This document shows positions 19,566 to 32,815 of a DNA stretch of 64,000 nucleotides, piece by piece (within the stretch, counting starts at the first letter, position 1; each line of letters begins with the position of its first letter). Origin of the DNA: Anaeramoeba flamelloides (taxonomy: Eukaryota > Metamonada > Anaeramoebidae); assembly GCA_027625915.1 (NCBI GenBank), contig JANTQA010000023.1, positions 744,001 to 808,000 of the forward strand. Reading direction: 5' to 3'. The translations under genes and the position numbers were made by a program. The notes under the pieces are model-generated. The model made no database searches. It saw only the letters and a program-made list of their open reading frames with translations, and was not told where the DNA came from.

Positions 19566-22528
19566 ATGTCAAAAACTTATAATATCGAAGAATTTGATTT
19601 TACCAATGCAAAAAAAAGAAATGTAAAATTGTCTTAACAACCCTTGTCTTTTCTGTTCCCTTAGTTTTTTTTTAATTTTTTTTTTTCTTCTTTTAATTTT
19701 TTTAATAACAGGTTATAGTCATTGGAAGTGGACCAGCGGGTTTGACAGCAGGAATTTACGCAGCAGTAAATAACCAAGATTTTTTTTTTTTTTGAATCTT
19801 TTTATTTTTATTTTTTTTCTCATTTTTACTAAATTTTTTTTTTTATGTTTTGAATATTACTATTTTTTTGAACATTTTTAAGCGTGCAGGACTTGAACCA
19901 CTATTAATAAGAGGAAACGAGCCTGGTGGTCAATTAGTAACAACAACTGATGTTGAAAATTATCCTGGTTGGAAAGGAAGCGGACCTGAAGTAAGATCAA
20001 ATTTTCAGAATTAACATTTCCTTTGACCTCTTTTTTCTCCTTAATTATTTTCTTTTAAATTTTTTTTTTTTTTTTTGTTGTTGTTAAATTTCTTCTTTGA
20101 TTTTTTTTTTTGATATTTTTAATTTCGATTAGTTAATGATGAAAATGGAAGAACAATGTCAAGAACAAGGTTGTGAATTAATTTATGGTACAGTAAAAGC
20201 TGTTGATTTTTCCAAAAGACCATTCAAAATTCTTGCATACCCAGACAAAACCTTTCTTGCAGACTCTGTCATAATTGCAACTGGTGCTTCAGCTCGTTGG
20301 TTAGGACTTGGTAATTATTCTTTTTTTTTTTTTTTTTTTTTTTTTTTTCTCTCCACTCAAAAATTTAATAACTCATCATTTTTTCGTTTTTATAAAAATT
20401 TACTATTCTTCTTCATATCCATAGAATCAGAAAAAAAGCTTCAAAATAAAGGAATTAGTGGATGCGCTACTTGTGATGTAAATATTTTCAATTTTTCTTT
20501 GCATATTCTTTGAACAATGATCAAAAAAAAAAAAAAAATTTACCAAAGACTATAATCCTTGTTTCAAAAATAAAAACAGTGTTTCTTTTTTACCTTTTTT
20601 TGCCTATGCAAAATATAATCGACTCCTCAATGGTATACCCAATTTAAAATCAATTTTGAAAGTAAACTCCTTGATATTGTCTATAAAAGTTAAATTAGGA
20701 ATAAGATTTTTTTGAAATTTTTTTTTTTTTTCTTCTTGTTCCAATTTAAAATTCATTTTTCTACCTGACAGTATACCCAAGTTAAAATCAATTTTGAAAG
20801 TAAACCCCTTGATTTTTTCAGTAAATTTTAAATTAGGAATCGAATTTGTCAAAATTTTTTGATATTATTCTATATTTTGTTGAAATTTTTTTCCTTCTTT
20901 TTGATGATCAAAATTTCTCACAAAATTAACTCTATTTTTGAAGAAAAATTTTCCAATTTGATCTTTCATTTTCAGAATTTCATTCTTAAATAATAGAACT
21001 TTTAGAAACCAATACCATATCTCTTCTTGTTTATGATCAGTTTCTTTGATCGATTAATATATATTTTCTCTATAAAAAAGAAATACAGTTTTTTATTTTG
21101 AAACAGGCATTTAACTTTTCTGCATAGATTATTTTGATAAAAAAAGTTTTTTTTTTTAATTTTAATAATGGTGACCTTTTTATAAGGTGTTACAAACCCA
21201 GTTTTCCAAGGAAAGATTAATACAATAAAAATATTTCAATAGATTGGATTTCATTTCATATACACAAGAGTAAATATAAAAGTTTTAAAAATCAAGTTCT
21301 TTTTAAAAAGATTTAATTTTTGAGACTAGTAACTTTAATTGGTTTATTCACTCTTTGAATTAGAAGACGCAGATTTATTCAATTCAAAATTCTCGCATAA
21401 GGGAATAGTCTCTATTATTTTTTTTTTGGCCAATTTCTAAATAAGGATTCCTTATCTAGAAATATGTTTAATATATGAAAATAAATAGGGTTTTCAAATC
21501 TAAGTAATTGGCTAAAATTTTTCTCAATCTCTATTAAATTTAGGTAAAAAAATTTAATAGAGACTAGTCCCTTAACAGATAAATTGTTTATTTTTAAAAC
21601 ATTTAACTATTAACAATAACTCTGAAAAAAACTCTATTTTTTTTTATGAATAACGTATTTGTTCTAGTGTATATGAAAGGAAACCTGGTCTTTAAAGTAT
21701 TTTTTTACTGTTCTTATTTTCTTTTTGATAAAATTTTAACAAACTTTTTTAAAATGACTTCTAATTCTTAATAATTTCGAGACAAAATGTTAATTGGGAT
21801 TTAGAATTTACATAATTTTCAAAAATACAGGATTAACAACTAATATTAAATAATAAAATAATATAAAACTAATAACACAAAAAATAAAAACTAATAATAT
21901 TAATAGGGCCCAATGTATCGTGGAGAAAATGTATGTGTTGTTGGAGGGGGTGATGTCGCATTAGAAGATGCCATGTTTCTTGCCAGATTTTGTCCAAAAG
22001 TTCATCTTATTCATAGACGTGATAAACTTCGAGGATCAATAGCAATGCAAAAAAAAGCAATGCAAAAAAAAAACATTGTTTGGGAATGGAACTCTGTTGT
22101 CGAAGAATTCCTTGGGGAAGAAGAACTTGAAGGGGTGAAAGTTAAGGATGTTAAAACAGGCGAATTCAGAACCTTAGATGTCAAAGGTGCATTTTTAGCC
22201 ATTGGGCACACTCCAAACACCCAAATGTTTAAAGGGCAGCTCGACCTTAATGATCATAATTATATAATCGTTAAACCAAATACTACCTATACTAGTGTTG
22301 AAGGAGTTTTTGCTTGTGGTGATGTAATGGACTGGGTCTATAGGTAACTTTTTTTTTTTTTTCAAATTAATTTTCAAGATTATTTTTAATTGTTTCATTA
22401 TTTTTAACATTTTTAATTGTGATTGAATAAATATATTTTTAAATAATAGGCAAGCTGCAACTAGCGTAGGTTCAGGTTGTAAGGCAGCAATCGATTGTGA
22501 AAGATGGTTGGCAGATCAAGAAAATTAA
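19566..22528 (+). CDS. Thioredoxin reductase, low-Mr (bacterial) type, seven exons
   Basis: Exons: 19566-19622, 19712-19765, 19883-19990, 20133-20310, 20425-20477, 21907-22343 and 22450-22528. They sum to 966 nt, 321 residues, with every junction in phase. The enzyme passes electrons from NADPH through FAD to thioredoxin. Visible parts are the FAD dinucleotide motif GSGPAG (residues 24-29), [19 protein letters not shown] before the redox centre, and the redox-active CATC (146-149) followed by Asp. Then come the NADPH motif [10 protein letters not shown] (163-172), HRRD, and the C-terminal FAD contact [10 protein letters not shown]...YRQA. Length and CATC identify the ~320-residue bacterial/fungal/plant class rather than the selenocysteine type. 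The first three exons encode only 19, 18 and 36 codons. Intron 5 (20478-21906) is 1.43 kb, against 89-142 nt for the others, and contains repeat C and a MITE. No residue needed for catalysis is missing. Confidence 0.96.
20546..21130 (+). repeat. Repeat C with internal duplication, inside TrxR intron 5
   Basis: Matches 55117-55535 across its length. A block of about 80 bp (GTATACCCAA, AAATCAATTTTGAAAGTAAA) occurs twice, near 20632-20700 and 20770-20840, and only once in the other copy. Confidence 0.65.
21401..21573. mobile_element. Short MITE with AGGGACTAGTCTCTATT ends, copy 2, in TrxR intron 5
   Basis: The left end reads TA then AGGGAATAGTCTCTATT. The right end reads AATAGAGACTAGTCCCT then TA. 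The interior matches 15522-15698. A further GAGACTAGTAACT at about 21323 may be a remnant end of a second element. Confidence 0.75.
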
Positions 22529-24847
22529 ATTTACAAACAAGAATTTTATTTTATTTTTTAAAAATCATTGATATTTTGGATTTCAAAAAAAAATTTTTCC
22601 ACTCATTATTTACAGTTAAAGTATTAGGAAATTATATATATATATATATATATATATTATTAAATTGCTTCTCAAATAAAAACTTCTGTTTTCGATATTT
22701 TTTGTTTATTTTTTTTTGATTTATTATTTTTTTAATAATATTTTTTTTTTTTAGAATTACTATTATATATATATATATTAACCTGAGCACCCTGAATTGG
22801 ATTAAATTTCATCAAGTTTAAAAGAAAAGATTTGAAATGATATTGACATACTTTTATATATGTATATATTTATTAATTATTCATCCATATTTTAATTATA
22901 ATAAAAAGTCAAAATTGTTCAAAGATAAATTAGCTATTTATTTTTTTTTTAAACTCAATCTTTTTCTTAGTGAAAGTTTAAGTAAATAATTTTTGATAAC
23001 TACTGATTAAGAAGATATTAGCTCTCTTTAAAGTCTAAGATAGTATTGCAGACACTGTGGAAATATTTTGAGAATTCATATTATTAGGCAAAGTATGGAT
23101 ATTTTCCGATCTTCTTATTACAAATTCTAAACAAAGTAAAATAAGAAGTATTTTACAAATAAATTGGAATTTAAGTATGTTATTAAAAGTTATTTAAAAG
23201 TACTTTAAAAAAATTTTTTTTATGACGTTGTTAAATAGATAACATCAAGATTTGTGAATGTGTCAATTTAAAACCAAAGGAACACATACTTTGGTCCAAG
23301 TAATCAATTTATTTGTTCGTTTTAAATTCAAAAATAAGTTTTTCATTTTTTTACTTTTACGATTTTGGAAAAAGAATAAATTCCATTTCTTTATTAAAAA
23401 GAATGTCGAAATCTACAAACATTGTTTTTTTGTCTTTGAAGAAAACCAATATTACTTTTCAAAAAAAAAAATGTTTGGTCTTTTTTTTTTTCATGAAAAG
23501 AGAGAAGAGATCATTTATAAGGGTTTTTTTAGAAAGGAGCAAGAAATCAATTATCATTTGGAAAAAAAATTAGAAAAAATATAAAGTTTTTGTTAGTTTG
23601 GTTAAAGTCCATTTTAGAGAAATGTTTAAAATCATTCATTGTAAAGAATGCGAGGTACAACCCAGTGTTTTCTATTGGCTTGTTTTCGAGTATTTCTTAA
23701 CAAATGTGAAATAAAAAGGAAAGATAGATACTAATGAGAAGTGGCAGATCTTTAGTTTGTCTCTGTCAAAATTTAAACCAAGTTTTGTCTCTCCAACGAA
23801 CCCAATGATAAAAATGTCCAATTTAACTTTCATATTTTGAATAGCCCAGTTAGGAAAAAGGGGGATCCTTTGAGTATTAAATTCTTCAAAGTATCATTAA
23901 AAAAGAACAAATTAGTTGTTTTGGTTTGATTTGTTTTTTGGATGGTTTTTGTTTTTTGTGTTAGATCTCGAGTTCAAAAAATAAATAACAACTCATATTG
24001 TTTCATTAGTTCAAAAATCACATTTTATGATTCTTTTTATTGGATCCCCCTTCTGTACTCAATATTATGAGATTTTTCTAGTTCTAAGATGATATTAATC
24101 ATATTTCTTCGAAATCCTCAATATCATCGTATACCACTTTGACCAATATCCTATTTTTTTCGTTCTTCAATGCCCAAACTCAGATTAGAACAAGACTTTT
24201 GTTTCAAGTCAAAGTATTAATGATAAATAAGATATTGGTTTCTTAAATTTCTATGATTCCAAAAGAAAAAACTTCAAATTATAAAATAAGACAACCCAAA
24301 ACCGATTTGAAAAAAAAAAACAAAAAATTTCAAAAAAAAACGAAAATATTACAAAAAATTATCACCAAATTACCTTTTCTTATTTTAAAATATTGTCAAA
24401 ATCTCACTGAATTAACCTTTATAATTAATCTGGATTTAGGGTCTACAATTGAAGACTGAATTTCGTGTTATTTTTGGAACAAGAAGAAAAAAAAAGCTTT
24501 GTTTAATTTGAAAATGGAGGTTTCCGATTATGACCACGGTATGAGTAATCTAACACTTTCTTTTTGGTTTTTTAAATAAATGAAGCAATGCATTTTTGTT
24601 TTCTTATTCTTTTTTGTTTTTTGACATAAAATTTGACAAACTAATTTCCAAAAAAACTTTCCAAATATCAGTGAAACTTTGAAACTAAAAGAAATCTTTT
24701 AAATGCATAGGAACTTTAAGGTTTAATTAATTGGTTCTCTTAAAAATTCAACAAGAATTGTAATAAAATTCGTTTTTCTGAAAAAGAAAATAACAAAATT
24801 TTGATGCTCTTATTTTTTCCATTCTTTAATCAATTCAAAATATTCTA
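22529..24847. other. Intergenic between TrxR and G-alpha
   Basis: (TA)n runs near 22635-22655 and 22765-22778 lie in the TrxR 3' flank. The 108-codon open frame at 23258-23584 is Phe/Lys-rich and resembles nothing. At 24290-24500 there is a degenerate copy of repeat C on the minus strand. No exon found. Confidence 0.5.
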
Positions 24848-27800
24848 ATGGTATGAAAAATTTTTTTCCCCCAAGCCTCATAACACATTCTTCTGAATTT
24901 TACTTTGCACCACTTAAAGCTTTATCCTTTTTCTTTTTTATATTCAACTCTTTTCTTGTTGGGATGTTTTTAGGGCAATTTAAGAAACAAAAAAGATAAA
25001 AAGAAAAACAAAATTATCGATCAACAAATCGAAAAAGAAAAAAACCAACAAGAAAACAAAATTCAAATTCTTGTTGCAGGAACAGGTGACTCTGGTAAAT
25101 CCACGTTTGTTAAACAGATGAAAATCCTTTACAAAGGCGGCTTTTCCAAGACAGAAAAAAAACTTTATCGCGATATTATCCGCGAAAATTTAAAAATAAA
25201 TATGAAGCGTTTAATTCGTGCATCAGAAGAATTGAATTTAAATTTACAAAAAATTAATTTGGTAAGCTTGGGATTTGTTTCCTTTTCCGTTTTATTTTTG
25301 ATTTTTCGTTTCGATCTTCGCTTTGCATGCTGAATTTTTTTTTTTTTTTTTGTTTTTGTTTTTGTTTTTTATTTTTTGCTTTGGATTAGCCTTTGGTAGA
25401 TCGTTTCTTTGAAATTTTACAAGAAAAATCAGACGAGATCATCACAGAAGAAATGAAAGACATTTTAGTTTCACTTTGGAAAGATCCTACTTTGAAAGAA
25501 ACCTATAATTCAAGATCACTTTTCCAAATACCCGATTCAACAAATTTGTAAAACTTTTTTTATTTTTTCTTTTTTTTTTTTTATTTATTTATTTTTAAAA
25601 AACTTTTTTCGAATTGGTGTCTTTTTAAAAAAGCGGATAAAGAAAGTTTTCGAAAGTGCTCTACCAATCGAAAACAATTTAAAACAAATAGTCGATAAAT
25701 AGGCTAAACACTTTTAAAATCTTTTTGTTTTATCATTTTTTGAAAAATGAAGATATTGCTATCAAAGATTCTTTTTTGAATTGTTTAGAATTTAGCAGAA
25801 CAGGAATTGCTTTATTAATTTGGTTTTTTAACAATAAACGAAAAATTTTTCTTCGTTTTTCCCAATATCTTCTTTGTCGTTTGTTGAAAAAATCATAAAA
25901 AGATCTTCCTAAATCAATTAAAAACAAAAACCGTCTCTGAATTGAAGTTTGTGTATTCCTTATTGTACTTTTGAGTTAAATATTTCATTTTCATTTTAAA
26001 ATGAGAAAAAACATTATTTTACAAAAAATGTTTCTTATTTTTTCAAACCAATTCACCTTATCAATTTAAAGTCAAACAGTTTCTTGACTGAATTACTAAA
26101 AATTTACAATATTTACCACAAACCAAAACAAAATTTGGATGATCTGATTTCTGTGGTTTCTGTAACTTCTTTAACTACTGTTATTTTCCAATTAATTAAT
26201 GAAACTTTTTATTTCAAGTTCCAAAATGAATATTTACTATTGCTGCTACAACCAAATTAGCAGAGTAAAAATTTTGTCTCAGATTTAACTAAGGAAGTTT
26301 AATACATTGTCGAAAAATATCATTTCTCAACGGTGTTGTAAAGATCTTTGGGTTTTACTTCAACTAATAAAACTAAAAAATATTTTGTAATCTGAACTCA
26401 AAATTTACATTTTTTAATTGGAAAATAAGAGTATTGTAACTTCTGTAACTTATTTTCCGAAACCAAAAATTCAAACTGTTTATCTCTTTGAACTAAATAA
26501 CAAAATCAAATGTAAAATTAGAATTTAATTTCATTACTAAAAAATACTAAAAGATTTTCTAAATTTAACAACTAATTTATTTTTTAAAGACTGTATATTT
26601 ACACTTGTGGATCTCGAATAAGTGTGTTTCACGTTTTTTTTTTTTCATTTATTTTAAATCAGAATGTGAATTGTCAACTGAAATCTTATAAAAAACATTC
26701 AAAAGGACTCTCTATTTTAACAATTCTGAAAATAAATGCTTTTTTTTATTTTATAAGAAATATTATCAATAATATTTTTGAGCTGTATTTTTTTGAAAAG
26801 TTCAAGAAATTGAATTAACTTTTAAATAATTACTTAAAACAAAGAAAGAAAAAACAACATTTAAATAATTACTTAAAACAAAGAAGAAAGAAAAAATCGG
26901 AATTTTTTGGAATTTGAGAGTTGACTATCTCTTATTTTTTACAATTTAATAAAACTTGATACCTCTTTTACTTCTAATTTGTTTTCTCTGCCCAAAAAAG
27001 AGTTTTATTAATTAGTAAAAAATAATTTTCAATAATCAAAAAATCCTTTTTTTTTTTTTACAAAATGAGAAAAATTGAAAATAGAACATGCACTTTCTTT
27101 GTTTTTGAATAACTCTTCAATTAAGACCAAACTTTTGGAAAAAGATCGTTTACACAAATTTTTTTTGGAAAAAATTTTTTTGCAAGTATTTATATAAAAA
27201 TGACTCAAATAAAACTTATTGATTTCACAAAAAATCTAACAATTTTTTTTTTATATTTCGAAATTTGATTTTTTTGAAAGCTTAAAAAATTTTTTTCCTT
27301 ATTTTTTCAGAGATTTTTTTCAACTAAATATAAATTCCAAGAGCAATAATATTTTATAAAATACTATTTATTAATATCTTGGCTTTATCTCATTTAAAAT
27401 ATTTGTATTAAAAAAATCAAAAACGTGAAACTTTCTATTTTTTAGATTTGATATTTTTTTTTTTTCTAATTACCAAACTAAAATTCAAAATTTTCCACAC
27501 AGTTAAAACGGTTCAAACAATCACAATAATACAACTTGAGTTAAATTGAAAAAAATTTCGTTTTTGAAATAATTTAAGAAAACCAGTTTGCTTATTTTAA
27601 AATAATAGATTCTTTTTGTTAAAAATAAAAAATTGATAAAAATAAACTCTTTTCCAATAATTGAAACCAATTTAAATGCAAAAACTTTATTTTTGAAAAA
27701 ATATTGCGCTAATCATGTTTTTAACAGAAGAAAATACTTTTTTTTTTTGTATATTTGTCTTTTTTGTTACTCTAGTAATTTAAAATTTTATTTTCTTTAA

Positions 27801-29944
27801 AAAAAAAATGGCTTAAAAATTTTCTTAATAACATTTTACAAATTTTTAATAGGCTAAAATTAAAAGAAAATAAACTCCTTTTTAAAAATTGTGACCCACC
27901 TGTAAAATAATAAATTGAAAAAAAAAATATATTATACTTTTGTATTCAAGAACAACTCATATTCAAATCTGATTCATAATTCACTTTCAAATTATTCCAT
28001 ACATATAAAAACCTGATATTTTAAAAATTAAAACAAATAAAACCAAAAACCAAAATAAAATTGAGTCACAATTTTTCAAAAAGAGCATTATGAATTTTTT
28101 ATTACTGAACTTTCACTGAAAAAAAGGGTTTAACAGGAATATTTTTTGCGAATATTTAAATGAATTTTAAAAGGCACTACAGAGTCTCTAATTTTCTTAA
28201 GGTTTATTTGTGTATTCCAAGATTTTTTTTTTCTTTCCGCTTGATCTTTCTTCAAAAAAAGTATCAAAAAAAAAAATCAAAATAAAAGAAAAAGCAAAAA
28301 GAAAAAGAAAAATAAAAACAAAAAATAAAATAAAAAATTGATTAAAAAAAAGAAAAGAGAAAAAAAAAAAAAATTTGAAAAAGCAAAACAAAAAAATGAT
28401 TCTGATCTTCAAATTGAAAAATTACTTTTCAGAAGAATATTTTATAAAACTCAGAGAATATGCTCTATTTCTTCAATTAAACTGTACCCATTTGACTGAA
28501 AAAGAGTTTATATTAAAATACATTTGAAAAGTGGATTCTGGAATAATAACTTTTTTAGAGAACAAAATAAAAAAAAGGGTTTTTTTTTCGTCTAATTAAA
28601 TATATTTAAATGTTTTTAGACTACTTCAACAATCATTTTTTAAATATTATTTTTTAATCAAAAATCAATACATGAAGATACCAAAAAAAAAAAAATTGTT
28701 AATTTTTAAAATACTTTTCTTTTTATTCAAAATAAAAAACATGTTGCTAATACAAAAACAAATCGTCTTAAATATACTTGATAGAATGTAGTTTGATTCT
28801 AGAATACAATAATTATATTGTCCAAAAAAAAACAAATATTTTAAAAATTTATAAATAAAAATCATTAATTATATATATTTCCCAAATTTTATTCATCAAA
28901 AATACACCAATTAAATAAATTTTTTTCTTCCATCTCAAATATTTATTTCTTAATTTTCAAACTTTATATATTACAATAGCTATATGGATAAAGTACAACA
29001 AATTTGTAAAATAAATTATAGTCCAACAAAAGAAGATATATTAGGTTCAAGAATTCCAACAACGGGTGTTAAAGAAGTTATCTTGGATGTAAATGAGCAA
29101 AAATGGGTGTAAATAATTTTATTATTCTTTATTTTCCATTTCTCTTTTCTCTTTTCTCTTTTCTCTTTTCCATTCCTCTTTCCTTTTTTCTATTTAATAT
29201 TCTTTGAGAACAATTTTAATTTGTAATTGTTTTCTTTTCTTTACAAAATAAAAAACTAAAATAAAAATAATTAACCAATAATTTTTATTTATTTATCTAA
29301 AAAATATTAAAGAATTATTGATGTTGGTGGACAAAGATCAGAAAGAAGAAAATGGATTCATCAATTTGATTCGATTAATCTAATGATATTTGTAATTGCT
29401 ATGAGCGAATATGATCAAAAACTTTTTGAAGAACAAAATATTTACAGAATGGCCGAGACTTTAAAATTTTTTAAAAAATTAGTTAACGACAAATTATTTA
29501 AGCATGCAGATCTTATCATTTTATTAAATAAAATTGATTTATTTGAAGAAAAAATTCAAAAAGTTGATTTAAATGTTTGTTTTGAAGACTATCAAGGTGG
29601 ATTGGATAAAGAGGCTGCAATTGAGTTTATAAAAGACAAATTTACTTCCACCATTCAAAATAAGAATAGAAACATTTGGACACATTTTAGTTGTGCAACT
29701 AATACAGAAATGGTATAACTCTCCTTTCTTTTTCTTTTCATTCTTTTTTTTTTTTTTAAACATGAATTTATTTATATTTTAATAAATTTTATTTCTAATT
29801 TAACTAACCCCCCCCCCCCTCTCTCTCTCTATATATATCTATATATATCTATATATACATATATCTTTATATTTATTTTTTAAAAATTCCTAGATCGAAA
29901 ACATTTTTGAAGAAATAAAAAAAAATGTACAACAAGCATTATAA
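24848..29944 (+). CDS. Heterotrimeric G protein alpha subunit, six exons
   Basis: Exons: 24848-24850 (the ATG alone), 24974-25261, 25390-25547, 28980-29108, 29313-29712 and 29894-29944. They give 1029 nt and 342 residues, all in phase. The GTPase switches between a receptor-coupled GDP form and an effector-binding GTP form at the plasma membrane. All G boxes are present: P-loop GTGDSGKST (37-45; Asp for the usual Glu), the switch I catalytic Arg/Thr in RIPTTGV, switch II DVGGQRSERRKW with its Gln, NKID for guanine, and SCAT (usually TCAT). The all-helical domain is of normal length. The reconstructed start, Met-Gly-Asn, has Gly2 as in N-myristoylated G-alphas. The C terminus lacks the Cys four residues from the end that pertussis toxin modifies. 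Intron 3 is 3.4 kb. The start exon is inferred: an ATG directly followed by GTATGA is the only nearby solution in phase with exon 2. Confidence 0.93.
25548..28979. other. 3.4 kb intron of the G-alpha gene with repeat R1 pieces
   Basis: Bounded by GTAAAA and ACAATAG, both in phase. It contains the end of R1 module A on the minus strand (27475-27560) and R1 module D on the plus strand (28380-28530). A short tandem duplication of about 30 bp lies near 26820-26890 (ATTTAAATAATTACTTAAAA twice). The minus-strand frame at 25733-25927 is basic and unrecognised. Confidence 0.75.
29790..29875. repeat. C-tract and TC/TA microsatellite in G-alpha intron 5
   Basis: About eleven C followed by CTCTCTCTCTC and TATATATCTATATATATCTA. 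Sense strand of the host gene, 20-100 nt upstream of the last acceptor. Confidence 0.9.
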
Positions 29945-31109
29945 GTCAATTCCGACCAAATTATTTAAAGATTGTTTATTTTTGGAATTATTTTTTTTCA
30001 AAATTATATTTTATCTGAATCACAAGAAATATTTTAAATGAAATTTTGTTACAAAAAAAATGAATAGAGAAAATTTTTTAGTGAATTATTAAAAGAATGA
30101 ATCTATTCAAATTATTTTTAAAAATATTAATTTTCAAAATATAATTTTCAATTTTTTTTTGTTTTTATTTTTTGTTTTTTATTTTTTGTTTTTTGTATTT
30201 TGAATTAAAAATTAATAAAATGTTGAAACTGAAAATTTAATTTTTAAAAAATACCATAAAGAATTCAAACAATTTATTGTGTTTAAAAATTGAAATTAAC
30301 TATTTTTTCAAGTCAAAGAGAGTTGGTTTTACTAAGGGTAATCTTTTTTTTTCCAAATTTAACATTAAAATCAAGAAATAATAACAAAAATTCACCTTAA
30401 TTGTCAAATTTTGTTATCTGAATTATCAAACTATAAATTTTATCATAATTTGATTTTAAAAGAATTGAGTGTGTTTTTCACACAAAATTTTCTTATTTAT
30501 TATATGTTTAAAAATAATAAAATACAAAAATATTTAAAAAAAATGAAATCTATTTATAATTACAATATTTTGTATAAAATCAGTTATGATTGAAAAAATA
30601 TTGTATTTTTTAATGAAATCTAATTAAATATCATTGAAATAGTCAATGGAAGTCACCACACACCAGAAAAAAAATGATATGAATTTTAGACTTCTTTTGA
30701 AGGAATCTTTTATGAAAATAAAATGAAATTTGATTGAAAATCTATAAAAATTTTTAATGAAATTTAATTCAGCATCATTACTTGAAATAGTCAATGTAAG
30801 CTTTCTGAAAATTTCAATGAAATTTTTATTGAAAAATTAAGGAATTTAATGAAAAATGTTGAAATATACGAAAAAAATTAATTGAAAAATAAATGAAAAA
30901 AAAATGAGGTTTTTATTTTTTGATTGTTTTGTATGAGAAAAAAGAAATACTACTGTCAAAAATAAGAAAAAGAAAAAGAAAAAAAAAAAAATATTGTAAT
31001 AGAAATGTAGCAATAAAAAAATTGACAATACAATCATCGTAAGTTTTTCTAACTTTCGTTTTTTCAAATTATTATCTTAAAATACTCAAACAATTTTTTG
31101 ATATAACCT
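29945..31109. other. G-alpha 3' flank and intergenic, nothing recognised
   Basis: AT-rich, many poly-T and poly-A runs. Short imperfect repeats of the type AATGAAATTTAATT... near 30610-30840. No gene or known element seen. Confidence 0.5.
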
Positions 31110-31655
31110 TTCTAAACTCTTTTTCAACCAAATGGGCACAGTTTTATTGAAGAAATAGTACACATTCTATATGTTTAATTCAATACTCTTCTCAAACTAA
31201 AATCTCAATTTTTAGATCATCATCATTTTTTCTCATTTTGTAATTTTTTTTTTGTATTTTCAATTTTTTTTTTACTTTTTTTTAAAAATTAAATTTGAAA
31301 AAAAAAAAAATGTTTGAAACTCAAAATTAACATTAAGAAAAGTTAGCCATGTATGTTCTTTTAAAATTCATACATTTCCAAGTAAAAAATATTATTGTCA
31401 ACAATTTTAATTTCCTAAAGAAATTGAGAATTTTAAACGAAATGTTCCAATGAAAAGGACCCAAAAAATCTTTTATCCTTTTTTTTTTTTTTTGAAATTT
31501 ATGGTTTTTAAGACTTTTCTTTTATGATTATCGATTATAATACGAATTTTATTATTTCTCTTATTTCCAAATCATATCAAAGTTTGGTTAATTCTTATTA
31601 AAAAAAGTGACTTTTTTATTTTTGGGAAATTTTTGAGTGAAATGGTGATTTATAT
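31110..31655 (-). repeat. Dispersed repeat R1, modules B and D on the minus strand
   Basis: Read on the minus strand, module B (31655-31316) is followed by module D (31245-31110), the same order as at 17385-17950. Examples on the plus strand are AACTCTTTTTCAACCAAATG and GATTATCGATTATAATACGA. Confidence 0.65.
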
Positions 31656-32639
31656 TTTTTAGCAATATTTTAACCTTTTCATATCTAATTTATTTATCAA
31701 GATTCAGTAGAACTAAAATATGGCCATTTGTATTCAAACATTTGTTGATATCAATTTTTAAACAAAAAAATGTTTTATTTGTTATAATCATTTTGAAATT
31801 TTTCTGATTCAAAATGTAAAATTTAAAGAGAAACCCCCTTCTCTAATTTTTATTTTAAATCAAAATTGAAAATCTGATACTAAACTCCACATGCCTTAAA
31901 TTTTGTTATCAATCAATTTGTAAAATCTTCTTGAATAAATTTATTAACCTATTATTAATACATGTTGATAATTTAAAGGATTTCTTTAATCTTCAGCTTT
32001 ATGAATAAATATAATATTTCGTTCTTTAATCAAATTTATTATTTCTTTAATTGAGTTTATTGATACAATATAAAAAAGTTCGTTAAATTTGTTTTAAAAA
32101 ATCTGAAAATTTTCTTTTTCATTTTTCATTTTTGGCCCAATTTTGTAAATATTTTTTTATTTATCAAAATTTTTTACTGAATTATTTTTTTTTTTTAAAT
32201 TTTATTAAATCACAAACTATTTATAAAGAAAATTGCATAATTTGTACCAAAAAGTATTAAATCTTCAAATTTATTACAATCAGATCTTTTTTTAATTTGA
32301 TACAGTTTATTTCAGATTTTTTACTTATCCCTTGACAATAATTAAAAAGAGTATTCACCAGCTTTTTAATAAATAATTGTTTTTTGCCAAAGATCAAATT
32401 GTAATTTTATTTCCAATATTTTAGTGATAAAATCATAATTTTTTTGTTTTATTAATTATAACCATTGTTTGGAATTTATTTTTCATTCATGTATAAATTA
32501 ATCTAAAAGATTAAATAATTCTTTATTTTCTCTATTAATCATTATATTTCAAATATTCCTTCTGGAAAAAATTGTTTTTTTGAAAATATTTTTATTTACT
32601 TTTTCATCTCGAAAAAACAAAAAAAAAATTTTTTTATTA

Positions 32640-32815
32640 GAACAAATCAGTAACTTCTTGGGTTTTTGCTCCTCCTGCGTACTCCGGACGCCAGTGGATA
32701 GTAACTATTTGGCCATGCAAATGATTATTTTATTTTTTATACATATTTTAATTATTTTTCTTCTTCTCTTTTTTTTATTTGATAATTTTTCTTTAATTAC
32801 TCCTTTCTCTAAATA
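32640..32815 (+). repeat. GC-rich island plus repeat shared with 54718-54848
   Basis: TGCTCCTCCTGCGTACTCCG is unusually GC-rich for the window. It runs into ACGCCAGTGGATAGTAACTA. From there about 130 bp match 54718-54848 (GCAGTGGATAAT..., CTTTAATTACTCCTTTCTC). At 54718 the repeat directly follows the hairpin array, so the island may be a linker of that family. Confidence 0.6.

Noticed and set aside
23258-23584. 108-codon plus-strand frame between TrxR and G-alpha
   Set aside because: Phe/Lys-dominated translation of AT-rich DNA with homopolymers; no motif.
24514-24538. Alternative first exon for G-alpha (MEVSDYDH followed by a good GTATGAGT donor)
   Set aside because: Its phase does not match exon 2, and the 3-nt ATG exon gives the expected Met-Gly start.
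25733-25927. Basic minus-strand frame inside G-alpha intron 3
   Set aside because: No recognisable domain; too short and AT-rich to support a gene.
28197-28412. 71-codon Phe-rich minus-strand frame in G-alpha intron 3
   Set aside because: Translation of an A-rich stretch next to repeat R1 module D; not protein-like.
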